NCBI RefSeq assembly: GCF_024464655.1
Contig: NZ_JANHAV010000009.1
Coordinates: 62,001 to 126,000, forward strand
From: Halobellus inordinatus
GTDB taxonomy: Archaea; Halobacteriota; Halobacteria; Halobacteriales; Haloferacaceae
DNA length: 64,000 bases
Direction of reading: 5' to 3'
The notes below the pieces were generated by a model. That model saw only the letters and a program-made list of their open reading frames with translations. It did no database searches and was not told where the DNA came from. Every line of letters starts with the position of its first letter. Position 1 is the stretch's first letter. The translations under genes and the position numbers were made by a program. Shown here piece after piece: positions 8,979-17,316 of this stretch.

Positions 8979-9692
8979 TCAGACGGCCGCTTGCTCGTCG
9001 AGGGAGTCGCTCTCGCGCATCTCGACGTCGCGGATCTCGCCCCACGCCTGGCCGATGAGGTAGTACGCAGAGACCGCGGCGTAGAACCCGAGGAATCCGC
9101 CCGCGAGAAGCCCGAGTAGCGGAATCACGTTCAGCGCGCCAGCGACGAGGCTGGCCGCGATGATGAGCGCGAAGCCGTACACCCACGCGGTCGCGTACGT
9201 GCCCGATGTCAGCACGGGACGGAGTTCACTGATCGAGAACGCGGATCCGAGTTGATCGGTCTGCGCGAGGTTCGAGATCGCCGCCGGGACGACGTACGCC
9301 GCCAGCAGGCTCAACACGAGCGCGAGTAGGCTTCCCAGGAGAATCCCTGCCATTCCGAGGCCGACGAGGCCCGCAGAGTCGGATCCGCCGCCCACGACGA
9401 ACGAGAAGATCCCGCCGCCGACGACGACCGCCGCGATGATCCCGGGGATCAGCCCGTAGACGAAGACGACGACGAACGCCTTGAGCCCGTCAGTGAACAG
9501 GTCACCCCACTCGTCGAACACTGGCGGCTGTTCCTCGCCGTGCATCGTCCCGCGGACGACCCGTACCAGATATCCGAGGACCAGAAGCGTCGGGACGATC
9601 AGGACGCCCAGCAGACTGAGGATCCCCCCGATGAGGACAGTCGTAACCCAATTCTCGTCGTTTCTGAGGTACTGCAGTGAGTCTTGTATCAT
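8979..9692 (-). CDS. DUF4013 membrane protein (second of two)
   Basis: A 237-residue paralogue of the protein at 7066-7761, sharing [33 protein letters not shown] and the same order of hydrophobic helices. I use the ATG at 9692 (MIQDSLQYL). A GTG three codons upstream is possible but less like the paralogue. Function is unknown. The 268 bp between it and the HiPIP-like gene (8711-8978) is A/T-rich near 8711-8800 and otherwise featureless, so the genes probably have separate promoters. Confidence 0.83.
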   Translation of the reverse strand: MIQDSLQYLRNDENWVTTVLIGGILSLLGVLIVPTLLVLGYLVRVVRGTMHGEEQPPVFDEWGDLFTDGLKAFVVVFVYGLIPGIIAAVVVGGGIFSFVVGGGSDSAGLVGLGMAGILLGSLLALVLSLLAAYVVPAAISNLAQTDQLGSAFSISELRPVLTSGTYATAWVYGFALIIAASLVAGALNVIPLLGLLAGGFLGFYAAVSAYYLIGQAWGEIRDVEMRESDSLDEQAAV

Positions 9693-9911
9693 AATGATCA
9701 CCGAGCGTGGCTGTATGCTGCGCCGTGACCGTCGACGGGCGTCCCGTCGCGGCTGTGACGCAGAACAGCCGATTTACTCCAAGCGTACAGTACGATGTCA
9801 TCAAAGATAAATATAGACCACGTACGGAGAGTACGCGCGGCTTACCCCCGAGGCCGGTGATAACAACGGTCACAGGGCGGATTCGGGACTGCCTGCCGTA
9901 CGAAAATCGCG

Positions 9912-12020
9912 CTACTCGACGAGTTCGCTCCCGCCGGGGGGCAGGAACTCCTGGATCTTGTCCGGGGTCGCGACCTTTCGGAGGAACTTCTGGTCGGTGA
10001 AGCGTTCGCGGAACTCCCGGTAGAGCATCTTCGCGGCGTCGTTCTGGGCGTAGCGACCGGGCCGGACGCGAATCGACGTCTCGACCTGCTCTTCGATCGC
10101 CGACGGCGGGCCGCCGAGGACCTGGGTGACGCCCTCACACTGGATGCCGATCGCGACCTCGGCAGCGACGTCTCTGAAGTACGTCCGGTCGCCGCGGATG
10201 ACGAACGAGCCCTTCTCGATGTACTCGCCGGACTCGGGCGTCTTCGAGACCTGATCGGGCGTGACCATATACGCCTCACCGGCGTAGCGGCCCTCCTTCC
10301 AGATCGACGAGTACGAGACCGCGAACTGGGCGGCCTCCTGTTTCGTCGATTCCGGGAACTCGACCGCCTCGGATGGCTCCGAGGGCCCGGTCGCCTTCAC
10401 GACCGTCACCGGGCCACCGTGGGCCTGCGTGTGGAAGAACAGGTCGTGTTTGTTCAGATACTTCGTGACGATCTCCTCGTTCTGGTCGGCGTTGCGGCCG
10501 CCGATGACGAGAAAGCCGTCGGAGGTGTGGAACCACCGGAAGCGCTCGTACCACTGCTCGGAGGTGCGGATCGGGATCGACTCCATCTCGAGCCAGTCGC
10601 GGTCTTCGGGTTCGGTTTCCTCCTCGGCTTCGTCTTCGTCCTGGTCGTCGGCTTCCCACTCCTCGCGCCGTTGTTTCACGGCTTCGAGTTCCTCGCGGGT
10701 GTTCTCGATCGCGGCGAGTGCGCCCTCTTTCTTCTCTTCGACGCGCTTGGCTTCGGTGTAGAGCCGGTCGGCGTTCTTCTCGACGCCGGTGTCCACGTTG
10801 ACCTCCACCTCGGTGTCGTCGAGTTGGATCGTGACCGTTCCCTCGGCGCCGTCGACGTCGACGACCGCTTCGGCCGCGGGGATCCCCTGCTCGGCTCCCG
10901 CCGCGAGCGTCTCGCGGATCTCGTCCCAGGGGACGCTGTTCTCGCGAGCCTCACGGACGGTCGAGAGCACCTCGTCGACGAGGTCGTAGTTCGCATACAG
11001 CAACTCGGCGCGACGGCGCTCGGCGTCGGCCTGCTCTTCGAACCCCTCGATCGCGCCCTCCTGCTGGTCGATGATCCGCTTTTTCTTCTCGATCTCCGCC
11101 TCGAAGTCCGGGCGCTCGCGACCCGTCTCCTCCGGCTCGTCGTCCTCCAGTTCGAGCCGGTAGAAGTACTCGTCGAGCGCGTCGTTGAAGGTGTCGTACG
11201 CCTCGCTGTCGAGTCCCTTGCGCTCGTGTTCCTCGAGCGGGAACGGCGTCGCGTCGACGACCGCGCCGTCGTCATCCGTGTAGACGCGGGGGTCGAAGTC
11301 GCCCGAGCGGAGTCGCGTCCGGAGGTCCTCGATCGCGTCGTGGAGCGCGCGGTACTCGTCGTCACCGGCCTCCTCGATCGGGATCGTCTTTTCGACGCCC
11401 GCGCGGGTACAGAGTTCCTCGGCGTAGAGGCCGCCGAGGTTCAACTGCGTCGCGAGCGTCCGCACCACGTCGGTATCGGAGTCCTCCATCCGCCGGGCGA
11501 GCGCGTCGTAACTGACCGTGAGCGGATTGAGGCGCGAGGAGGGGAACTCGTACTGCGAGCCGGGGGCGACCGTGCGTGATTTGAGCCTGACCGTCTCGAG
11601 GCTCTGGACGACTTCGCCCGTCTCGTCGAGGACGGCGACGTTGCCCTGGCCGAACAGTTCGACGACGATGCGCGTGTTCTCGTCGCCGCGCTCGAACTCG
11701 AAGACGAGGATGCGGTCGAACTCGAACTGCTCGACGCCCGCGAAGTCGGCGCCCGACAGTCGGTTCCGCAGCATCATCGCGAAGTTCGGCGGTCGTCCGG
11801 GTGCGTCGGGGACGCGTTCGGGGTCTGCGACGTGTGCCCGCTTGACGTCGCCGACTTCGAGGATGAGTTCCACCCGGCCGCGGTCGAAATCGCGCATCCG
11901 GAAGCGGAGCAGGTCGTCGCCGTAGAGGTAGGCCTTGTCGACCTTCGCTCCCTCGTACCGGTTCAGTTCGGTGACGAGGGCGGCCAGGTCGACGCTCGTG
12001 AGCTCCCGCTTCGGGTCCAT
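9912..12020 (-). CDS. rqcH: Ribosome quality control protein RqcH (NEMF/NFACT family)
   Basis: A 702-residue NFACT protein. It binds 50S subunits that still carry peptidyl-tRNA and, in studied relatives, directs C-terminal tailing of stalled peptides. The N-terminal NFACT domain begins MDPKRELTSVDLAALVTEL and includes FEFDRILVFEFERGDENTRIVVELFGQGNVAVLD. HhH and long charged coiled-coil regions fill about residues 290-480. The C-terminal NFACT-R domain has FLVIGGRNADQNEEIVTKYL and DLFFHTQAHGGPVTVV. The start is at 12020; the extra 12 upstream codons are not family-like. Confidence 0.93.
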   Translation of the reverse strand: MDPKRELTSVDLAALVTELNRYEGAKVDKAYLYGDDLLRFRMRDFDRGRVELILEVGDVKRAHVADPERVPDAPGRPPNFAMMLRNRLSGADFAGVEQFEFDRILVFEFERGDENTRIVVELFGQGNVAVLDETGEVVQSLETVRLKSRTVAPGSQYEFPSSRLNPLTVSYDALARRMEDSDTDVVRTLATQLNLGGLYAEELCTRAGVEKTIPIEEAGDDEYRALHDAIEDLRTRLRSGDFDPRVYTDDDGAVVDATPFPLEEHERKGLDSEAYDTFNDALDEYFYRLELEDDEPEETGRERPDFEAEIEKKKRIIDQQEGAIEGFEEQADAERRRAELLYANYDLVDEVLSTVREARENSVPWDEIRETLAAGAEQGIPAAEAVVDVDGAEGTVTIQLDDTEVEVNVDTGVEKNADRLYTEAKRVEEKKEGALAAIENTREELEAVKQRREEWEADDQDEDEAEEETEPEDRDWLEMESIPIRTSEQWYERFRWFHTSDGFLVIGGRNADQNEEIVTKYLNKHDLFFHTQAHGGPVTVVKATGPSEPSEAVEFPESTKQEAAQFAVSYSSIWKEGRYAGEAYMVTPDQVSKTPESGEYIEKGSFVIRGDRTYFRDVAAEVAIGIQCEGVTQVLGGPPSAIEEQVETSIRVRPGRYAQNDAAKMLYREFRERFTDQKFLRKVATPDKIQEFLPPGGSELVE

Positions 12021-12117
12021 ACCCCTGCGTTCTCGCGGGGGAAGGAAAAGGCGCACGCTCCGAGCGCCGACGGTGAAGCGATTCGCGCATCGGAGAATCG
12101 GCGACCGAGTTCCGTCG

Positions 12118-12621
12118 TCAGTCGCGGATTCGGCGGATCGCTCGCCGCCCGCCCGCTCCGACGAGGAATCCGGCTGTGCCGGCGGCGACGGTGACCGTCG
12201 CGCCGATCGTCAGTCCTTCGAGGACCGTTGCACTGGGATACGTCAACTCGAAGAGCCCGAGGGGGAGATAAAAGCCGAAACTCGGGCCGCCGGCGAGCGA
12301 GAGCGCGACGAAGAAGCCGTCGTTGCGATACGCACCGACCGCGGCCGCGAGGAATGCTGTGCCGACGAGAAGCGGCAGAAAGAGTCCGAACGGGAACGAC
12401 AGCCAGCCGACGAGCCGCGGCGGGAGGTGCAGGACGAACGTGACGGCGAAGAGCGTGCCCGCGACGGCCGACAGGCGAACCGCCGTGTCGGGGTCGCGGC
12501 CGAGGAGCAGCGCCTCCATCCGCGGCGACAGCGGCGACGTGTCGGGATACGAGGACTGCTCGGTGCCGGACCGTGAAGGCGACGACGAAGGTGATGACGA
12601 CGAGGGCTCGTCCGCAGGCAT
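12118..12621 (-). CDS. Membrane protein of unknown function
   Basis: A 167-residue protein with a Ser/Pro-rich N-terminus of about 30 residues, followed by about four hydrophobic helices (near 48-68, 72-92, 102-122 and 135-155) and a basic C-terminal tail (GGRRAIRRIRD). The Met at residue 35 (MEALLLGRDP) is an alternative start that would remove the low-complexity leader. I do not recognise a family. It is divergent from the zinc-finger-like gene at 12737. Confidence 0.6.
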   Translation of the reverse strand: MPADEPSSSSPSSSPSRSGTEQSSYPDTSPLSPRMEALLLGRDPDTAVRLSAVAGTLFAVTFVLHLPPRLVGWLSFPFGLFLPLLVGTAFLAAAVGAYRNDGFFVALSLAGGPSFGFYLPLGLFELTYPSATVLEGLTIGATVTVAAGTAGFLVGAGGRRAIRRIRD

Positions 12622-12736
12622 AGAAGGGCGTTTCCGACGATGCGTCTTGATACTTCCCCCGGAGTCTTCTGCTGGAACGTCACGGCCGAACCCCGAGGCA
12701 CGCTCTTTTTATCCGATCGCACGCTACCGTTCGTCG

Positions 12737-13318
12737 ATGGCCAAAGTCAGCATCGGCCTCCGCGGCTGGCGTTTCGACGAGGAGGAGGTGTTTACCGACG
12801 ACGGCGAGTTCCGGTCGCTCGACGACGTACCGGAGGACACGCGAAAGCGACTCATCCGTCTGACGTACCTGCAGGGCAAACCCTGCGACGCCTGCTATCT
12901 CGTCCACGGCGAGGAGAACAAAAAGCGCTGCAACCAGGCCGAGATCGTCTACGGCGAGCCGATGGAGGAAGTGCTCCTCTGTTCGGAGCACGAGGCCGAC
13001 TTCCTCTACTGGTTCCGTGAGGCGGGCGGGAAGGACGCCGCCGGCACGGAGACGTTCCGCGACGAGTTCCACGAGTGGTTCGTCGCCGGCAACCGCGCTC
13101 CCGAGGGCTACGGCGGCCTCGAACACGTCGACACCGACCCCGACGAACTGCCGACGCCGCCGGACCCGGCGGAGCTCAACCGCCGCCTGAACGAAGAGTA
13201 CGAGGGCGAGCGCAAGCGTATCGACCTGCGGACGGGCGAGATTACGACTGTCGACGACGATGCGGACGACGAACCGCTCGACGACGTCGATCTGGGTCGG
13301 GAGTACCCGACGAAGTAG
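12737..13318 (+). CDS. Conserved haloarchaeal protein with a Cys/His cluster, upstream of trmJ
   Basis: A 193-residue acidic protein. The central part has KPCDACYLVHGEENKKRCNQAEIVYGE and, later, LLCSEHEADFLYWF. These give CxxC...C...CxxH candidates for a structural zinc site, about residues 52-90. The start at 12737 (MAKVSIGLRGWRFDE) is chosen over a longer frame that is Arg/Ser-rich and shadow-like. Its stop codon is directly followed by the trmJ start at 13319, so the two are surely cotranscribed. This suggests, but does not prove, a tRNA- or RNA-related job. Confidence 0.75.
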   Translation: MAKVSIGLRGWRFDEEEVFTDDGEFRSLDDVPEDTRKRLIRLTYLQGKPCDACYLVHGEENKKRCNQAEIVYGEPMEEVLLCSEHEADFLYWFREAGGKDAAGTETFRDEFHEWFVAGNRAPEGYGGLEHVDTDPDELPTPPDPAELNRRLNEEYEGERKRIDLRTGEITTVDDDADDEPLDDVDLGREYPTK

Positions 13319-14182
13319 ATGACGGGACGCAGTCACGACCCCGTCGTCGTCGTCGTCGAACCGAAGACGCCCGGGAACGTCGGCACGATCGCCCGCGCGA
13401 TGAAGAACTTCGGGCTCACGGACCTGAAGCTCGTCGATCCCCCGGAACTCAGCGAGGACGGCGAGGCGTACGGCTTCGCCGGGCACGCTCGCGAGGACGT
13501 CCTCCCGAACGCCGACGAGGTCACCTTCGAGGAGATCGTCGAGAACTACCACACGATCGGGACCACGGCGATCACGAACGAGGACAGCCGAAAGCACGAG
13601 CGGTTCCCGTTCAAAACGCCCGTCGAGGTCCGCGAGAGCCTGGAAACGGTCGACACACAGACCGCGCTCGTCTTCGGGCGCGAGGGGACCGGCCTCGACA
13701 ACGACGAGTTGACCCGACTGGACGAAGTCTGTTCGATCCCCGCCAGCGGCGACTACCCCGTGTTGAACCTCGGGCAGGCGGCCACGATCCTCCTGTACGA
13801 ACTCCGGTCGCTGACCGTCGAGGAGACGCAACTGCCGGACGTCGAGCGCGAACGCGCCGACGAATCCGACATCGACCGCTTTTACGACTTCTTCGAGGAG
13901 TTCCACCGCTCCATCGAGAGCCGCGAGCACAAACGCGAGAAGACGCGGGTGATGATGCGACGGCTGCTCGGCCGCGCGCACCCGACCGAGCGGGAGATCA
14001 CCACGCTCACCGGCATCTTCCGGCGAGCGAACGACCTGCTCGGCGACCGTACCTTCGGCGATCACACGGACGGTGACGCCGCAGACGACCCCGACAACGG
14101 CCAAACCGACCTCGTCGACGCCGACGCTGCCGACTCTGAGCGCGAGAACCGGACAGCAGCGGACAGCGTCCACACCGACTGA
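13319..14182 (+). CDS. trmJ: TrmJ-like tRNA 2'-O-methyltransferase (SpoU/TrmH family)
   Basis: A 287-residue SPOUT methyltransferase. Motif 1 is PGNVGTIARAMKNFGL (about residues 18-33), motif 2 is ALVFGREGTGLDNDEL (about 117-132), and motif 3 is YPVLNLGQAATILLYEL (about 144-160). These form the knotted SAM site of the TrmJ/LasT branch, which methylates position 32 of tRNA in bacteria and archaea. The C-terminal 55 residues are acidic, variable and haloarchaeal in style. The start codon abuts the stop of the upstream gene with no gap. Confidence 0.9.
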   Translation: MTGRSHDPVVVVVEPKTPGNVGTIARAMKNFGLTDLKLVDPPELSEDGEAYGFAGHAREDVLPNADEVTFEEIVENYHTIGTTAITNEDSRKHERFPFKTPVEVRESLETVDTQTALVFGREGTGLDNDELTRLDEVCSIPASGDYPVLNLGQAATILLYELRSLTVEETQLPDVERERADESDIDRFYDFFEEFHRSIESREHKREKTRVMMRRLLGRAHPTEREITTLTGIFRRANDLLGDRTFGDHTDGDAADDPDNGQTDLVDADAADSERENRTAADSVHTD

Positions 14183-14214
14183 ACGAGCGGCCTAACGGAA
14201 CGGTAACGAAACAG

Positions 14215-15207
14215 ATGTCGGCACCCCCGCCTGGAAGTCAGCACCAGGGAGATTCACCCCGGCCGAGTCGCCTCCAGCGAACGGCCGTCGGGGTCGCAGT
14301 GCTGTCGTTTTACGGACTCTTGGCGCTGGGGAGCATCGTCGTTCTCACGACGATCTGGCAGTTCCGTCCCAGTCCGGTCGTACTCGTCCTCGGCGTCGTC
14401 GTCGGGACGCTCGTCGTCGCGTTTCTGAGCCTGCGTCTGGGAACGCGGCAAATCCTCGCTACCGTCGACGCGTGGGAACTGCCAGCGTCGCGTGCGCCGG
14501 TCGTCTACGATCTGCTCGCGGCGGTCGCAGACGAGATGGCTGTCGAGCAACCCCGGCTGTTGGTCGCACGTCTCGGGATGCCAAACGCGCTCGCGCTCCC
14601 GACGCCCGGCCGTGGCACGCTCGTCGTCGACGCCTCGCTGTTTCGCCTGCTCGACGCCGCGGAGTTCGAGTCGCTTTTGGCCCACGAACTCGCGCACCTC
14701 GAACGGCACGACAGTCTCGTCCAGACCACGGCGCTCAGCCTCACTCAGTTCGTCGTCATCACGCTGGAGTTGCTCCTCTCACCGCTCGTGTTCCTCGTGA
14801 CGGGGGCCGCGCTCGGCATCGCGTGGCTCCGCGGCGAGCCTCGGTCGTGGGCCGAGACGGTTCCAGGGCGACTCAGAGCACGGATCGAGATGGGGATCGC
14901 ACTTCTCGGTGTGACGGCGACGCTGTTCCTCAGAGCGCACGCGCGCCGACGGGAGTTCGCGGCCGACGAGCGCGCCGCAGAGGTGACGGGTCGACCGCTC
15001 GCGCTCGCGAGCGCACTCCAGAAACTCGATCGAGCCACGAGGCCCGATTTCGGCTCGGTTTCGCCGCTGTGGACGCACGGCGAGGTGCCTTCCGAGGAGG
15101 AGCGTCGACTGCGCGAGTACTTCTCGACGCATCCACGGATCGAGGACCGCATCGCGCGGCTCCGAGAACGCGCGGCGGAATCGGCGGTACGGGTCCCGAT
15201 CGAATGA
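14215..15207 (+). CDS. htpX: M48-family membrane metalloprotease (HtpX-like)
   Basis: A 330-residue zinc protease for membrane-protein quality control. Two hydrophobic helices lie at about residues 23-43 and 47-68. The catalytic motif [10 protein letters not shown] (about 160-169) supplies two His ligands and the catalytic Glu. Two more helices follow (near 179-202 and 225-242), and [13 protein letters not shown] (about 247-259) gives the third zinc ligand. It lies 32 bp after trmJ. It converges on the transducer gene, with about 40 bp between their stop codons. Confidence 0.9.
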   Translation: MSAPPPGSQHQGDSPRPSRLQRTAVGVAVLSFYGLLALGSIVVLTTIWQFRPSPVVLVLGVVVGTLVVAFLSLRLGTRQILATVDAWELPASRAPVVYDLLAAVADEMAVEQPRLLVARLGMPNALALPTPGRGTLVVDASLFRLLDAAEFESLLAHELAHLERHDSLVQTTALSLTQFVVITLELLLSPLVFLVTGAALGIAWLRGEPRSWAETVPGRLRARIEMGIALLGVTATLFLRAHARRREFAADERAAEVTGRPLALASALQKLDRATRPDFGSVSPLWTHGEVPSEEERRLREYFSTHPRIEDRIARLRERAAESAVRVPIE

Positions 15208-15246
15208 GAGCGGCGGGGAATCAGAAAACGGCGACTGTGGGCCGAA

Positions 15247-17153
15247 TCAGCGGCCGCCGTCGCCCAGCGCGACGTCCGACCCCGCTCGCGACGTCGGGCT
15301 CGGGCTCTCGACCGGCGACGGTGCTGCGGAGACCTCGAACTTCGCCAGCAGCGCCTGGAGCTGCTCGGCCTGCTCGGTGAGCGACTCGACGTTGGCGCTG
15401 ACCTGGGTGATCGAGGAGGCCTGCTCTTCTGCGGCCGCGGAGACGTCTGCGGACTCCTCGGCGGTCGTCTGACTGATCTCGGAGACCTCCTCGACCATCG
15501 CGACCGCCTCCTCGGCGCTGACGGCCTGGTCGTCGGTGGCTTCGCTGATCTCCTGGATGCCGCTGTCGGTCTCCTCGGTGTTCGTCGCCACCTGACTGAA
15601 CGCGTCGAGCACGTCTTGGACGGCCTCGACGCCCTCCTGCATCTGCTGGTCGGCCGCGGAGCCTCCGTGACCGTGCGCTCGGTCTGCGCTTGCGTCTCCT
15701 CGATGAGTTGCTCGATGTCGTTCGCCGACTCCTGAGTCTCCTCGGCCAACTGCTTGACCTCGTCGGCGACGACCGCAAAGCCGTCCCCGCTGCCGGAGCC
15801 ACTCCCGCCGCTGAAGCGCGCGGCTTCGATGTTCGCGTTCAGCGCCAGCATATTCGTCTGTTCTGCGATGTCGCTGATGAGTTCGACGATCTCGCCGATC
15901 TCGGCCATCTGGCGTTCGAGGCGTTCGACGTGCTCGACAGTCGAGTCGATCGACGACTGGGCGCCCTGCGCGTCGTCGATCGCCTGTCGTGCGGTCTCCT
16001 CGCCGGCGTCGGCGATGGTCGCCGTCTCGTGTGAGGTTTCTGCGACCCCTTCGGCAGACGACGCCACTTCCTGGACGGTCGCCGAGAGGTCAGTCATCTC
16101 CGCGTACACCTCTTCGAGCATCTCACGCTGTTCGTCGGTCCCCCCCGAAATCGTCTGAACCGACTCGCTCACGTCCGCGCTCGCCTGTTTGACTTCCTCG
16201 GCGCCGACGTAGGCTTCCTCGCTCGCTGCCGTCACCTCCTGTGCGAACGCCTGGATGTCTTGGACCGCCGTCTCCATCTCGTCCATCATCTCGTTGTAGC
16301 CCTCGGCGATCTGAACCATCGCCTCACTCTCGCTTTCGGCGTCGAGTCGAGCGCCGAGGTCGCCGTCGGCGGCGCGGGCCATCGTCGCGCTGTAGGCGTC
16401 TGCCTTGGCTTCGAGATGTTCGTTCAGGCGTTCGACCTCCCGCTGTTTCGCCTCGACCTCGGCTTTAGCTTCCTCGGCCGCTTCCGTCTCGGCTAACCGC
16501 TGTCTGGCCTGCTCGCGGGAGCGTTCGATCGAGTACCAGTTCGTCATCAGCGCGGCCGCGAGCGCCAGCACGAACGCCGCGTGGATGAACGCCCACACGA
16601 ACGGATTTGCGATCGCCGCGGTGTGATTGTAGACGGCCTCCGGTGCCGTCATCCCGAAGTAGCCGTGTTGGATCGCAACGTAGACGATACCGACGAGGAA
16701 CGGCAGCCAGTCCTCGTAGACGGCGACGACGCCCATCACGACGAAGAAGTGAAAGTGCGCCTCGATCAGGCCGCCAGAGAAGTACACGAGGACGGCAGAT
16801 CCCGTCGCCAGCCCGATCGTCGCCAGCGACGTCCGGGCGCGGCGGCCGAGTCGAGGCCAACTCGCGAGGAGGGCGAACCCAAACAGGACGCCCAGCCGCA
16901 GAAAGATTTCTGGCAGCGAGTACGCCGGGAACGTCGCCCCACTGATCGATTCGGTCCCCTCGTACACCCCGAGTGCGAACAGAAACGGGATGTGCGCAAG
17001 TAACAGCAGGACGATATTTCTGTGCCGACCGCGCCAGGTGTCTTCCGGAATCGAATGACCGCTCGGGGTGTACTTGGTGAGTTTTTCGAAAATCCCCTCG
17101 TGTCCGTCCCCGCTCCCCGCAGTATTTTCCCATTCGTTCGTGGTATCCGCCAT
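15247..17153 (-). pseudogene. HtrVIII-like methyl-accepting transducer, broken by a 1-nt frameshift
   Basis: A halobacterial transducer whose N-terminus holds about six helices (residues 44-200) with the His-rich [15 protein letters not shown]. That resembles the membrane sensor of HtrVIII, the Halobacterium aerotaxis transducer. A HAMP-like region and the methyl-accepting domain follow, with the hairpin tip [27 protein letters not shown]. Near 15660 the frame is lost: after ERTVTEA the expected [18 protein letters not shown] continues only in another frame, which runs to the stop at 15247. One deleted base explains it. It is a recent mutation or a sequence error; the 3' part is otherwise intact. 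Confidence 0.8.
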
Positions 17154-17316
17154 ATTCCGTCAGATATCACCACGGTGAAAAGAGTTGCCACCAGATATCA
17201 CATCTGGTATTGGGGATTGGTAGCACGGATATAGTAGCGTTTGCAACTGATTGCGCACCGAGCAGTCGGTGAAAACGGTACGCAGAGGTATACAGTCCTG
17301 TCGGTCGCGTCGGCGC

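Noticed and set aside
14745-15246. Continuation of the 802-residue transducer frame past the frameshift
   Set aside because: After residue about 497 the frame turns into Arg/Ser/Pro-rich shadow. The real C-terminus is in another frame and stops at 15247.
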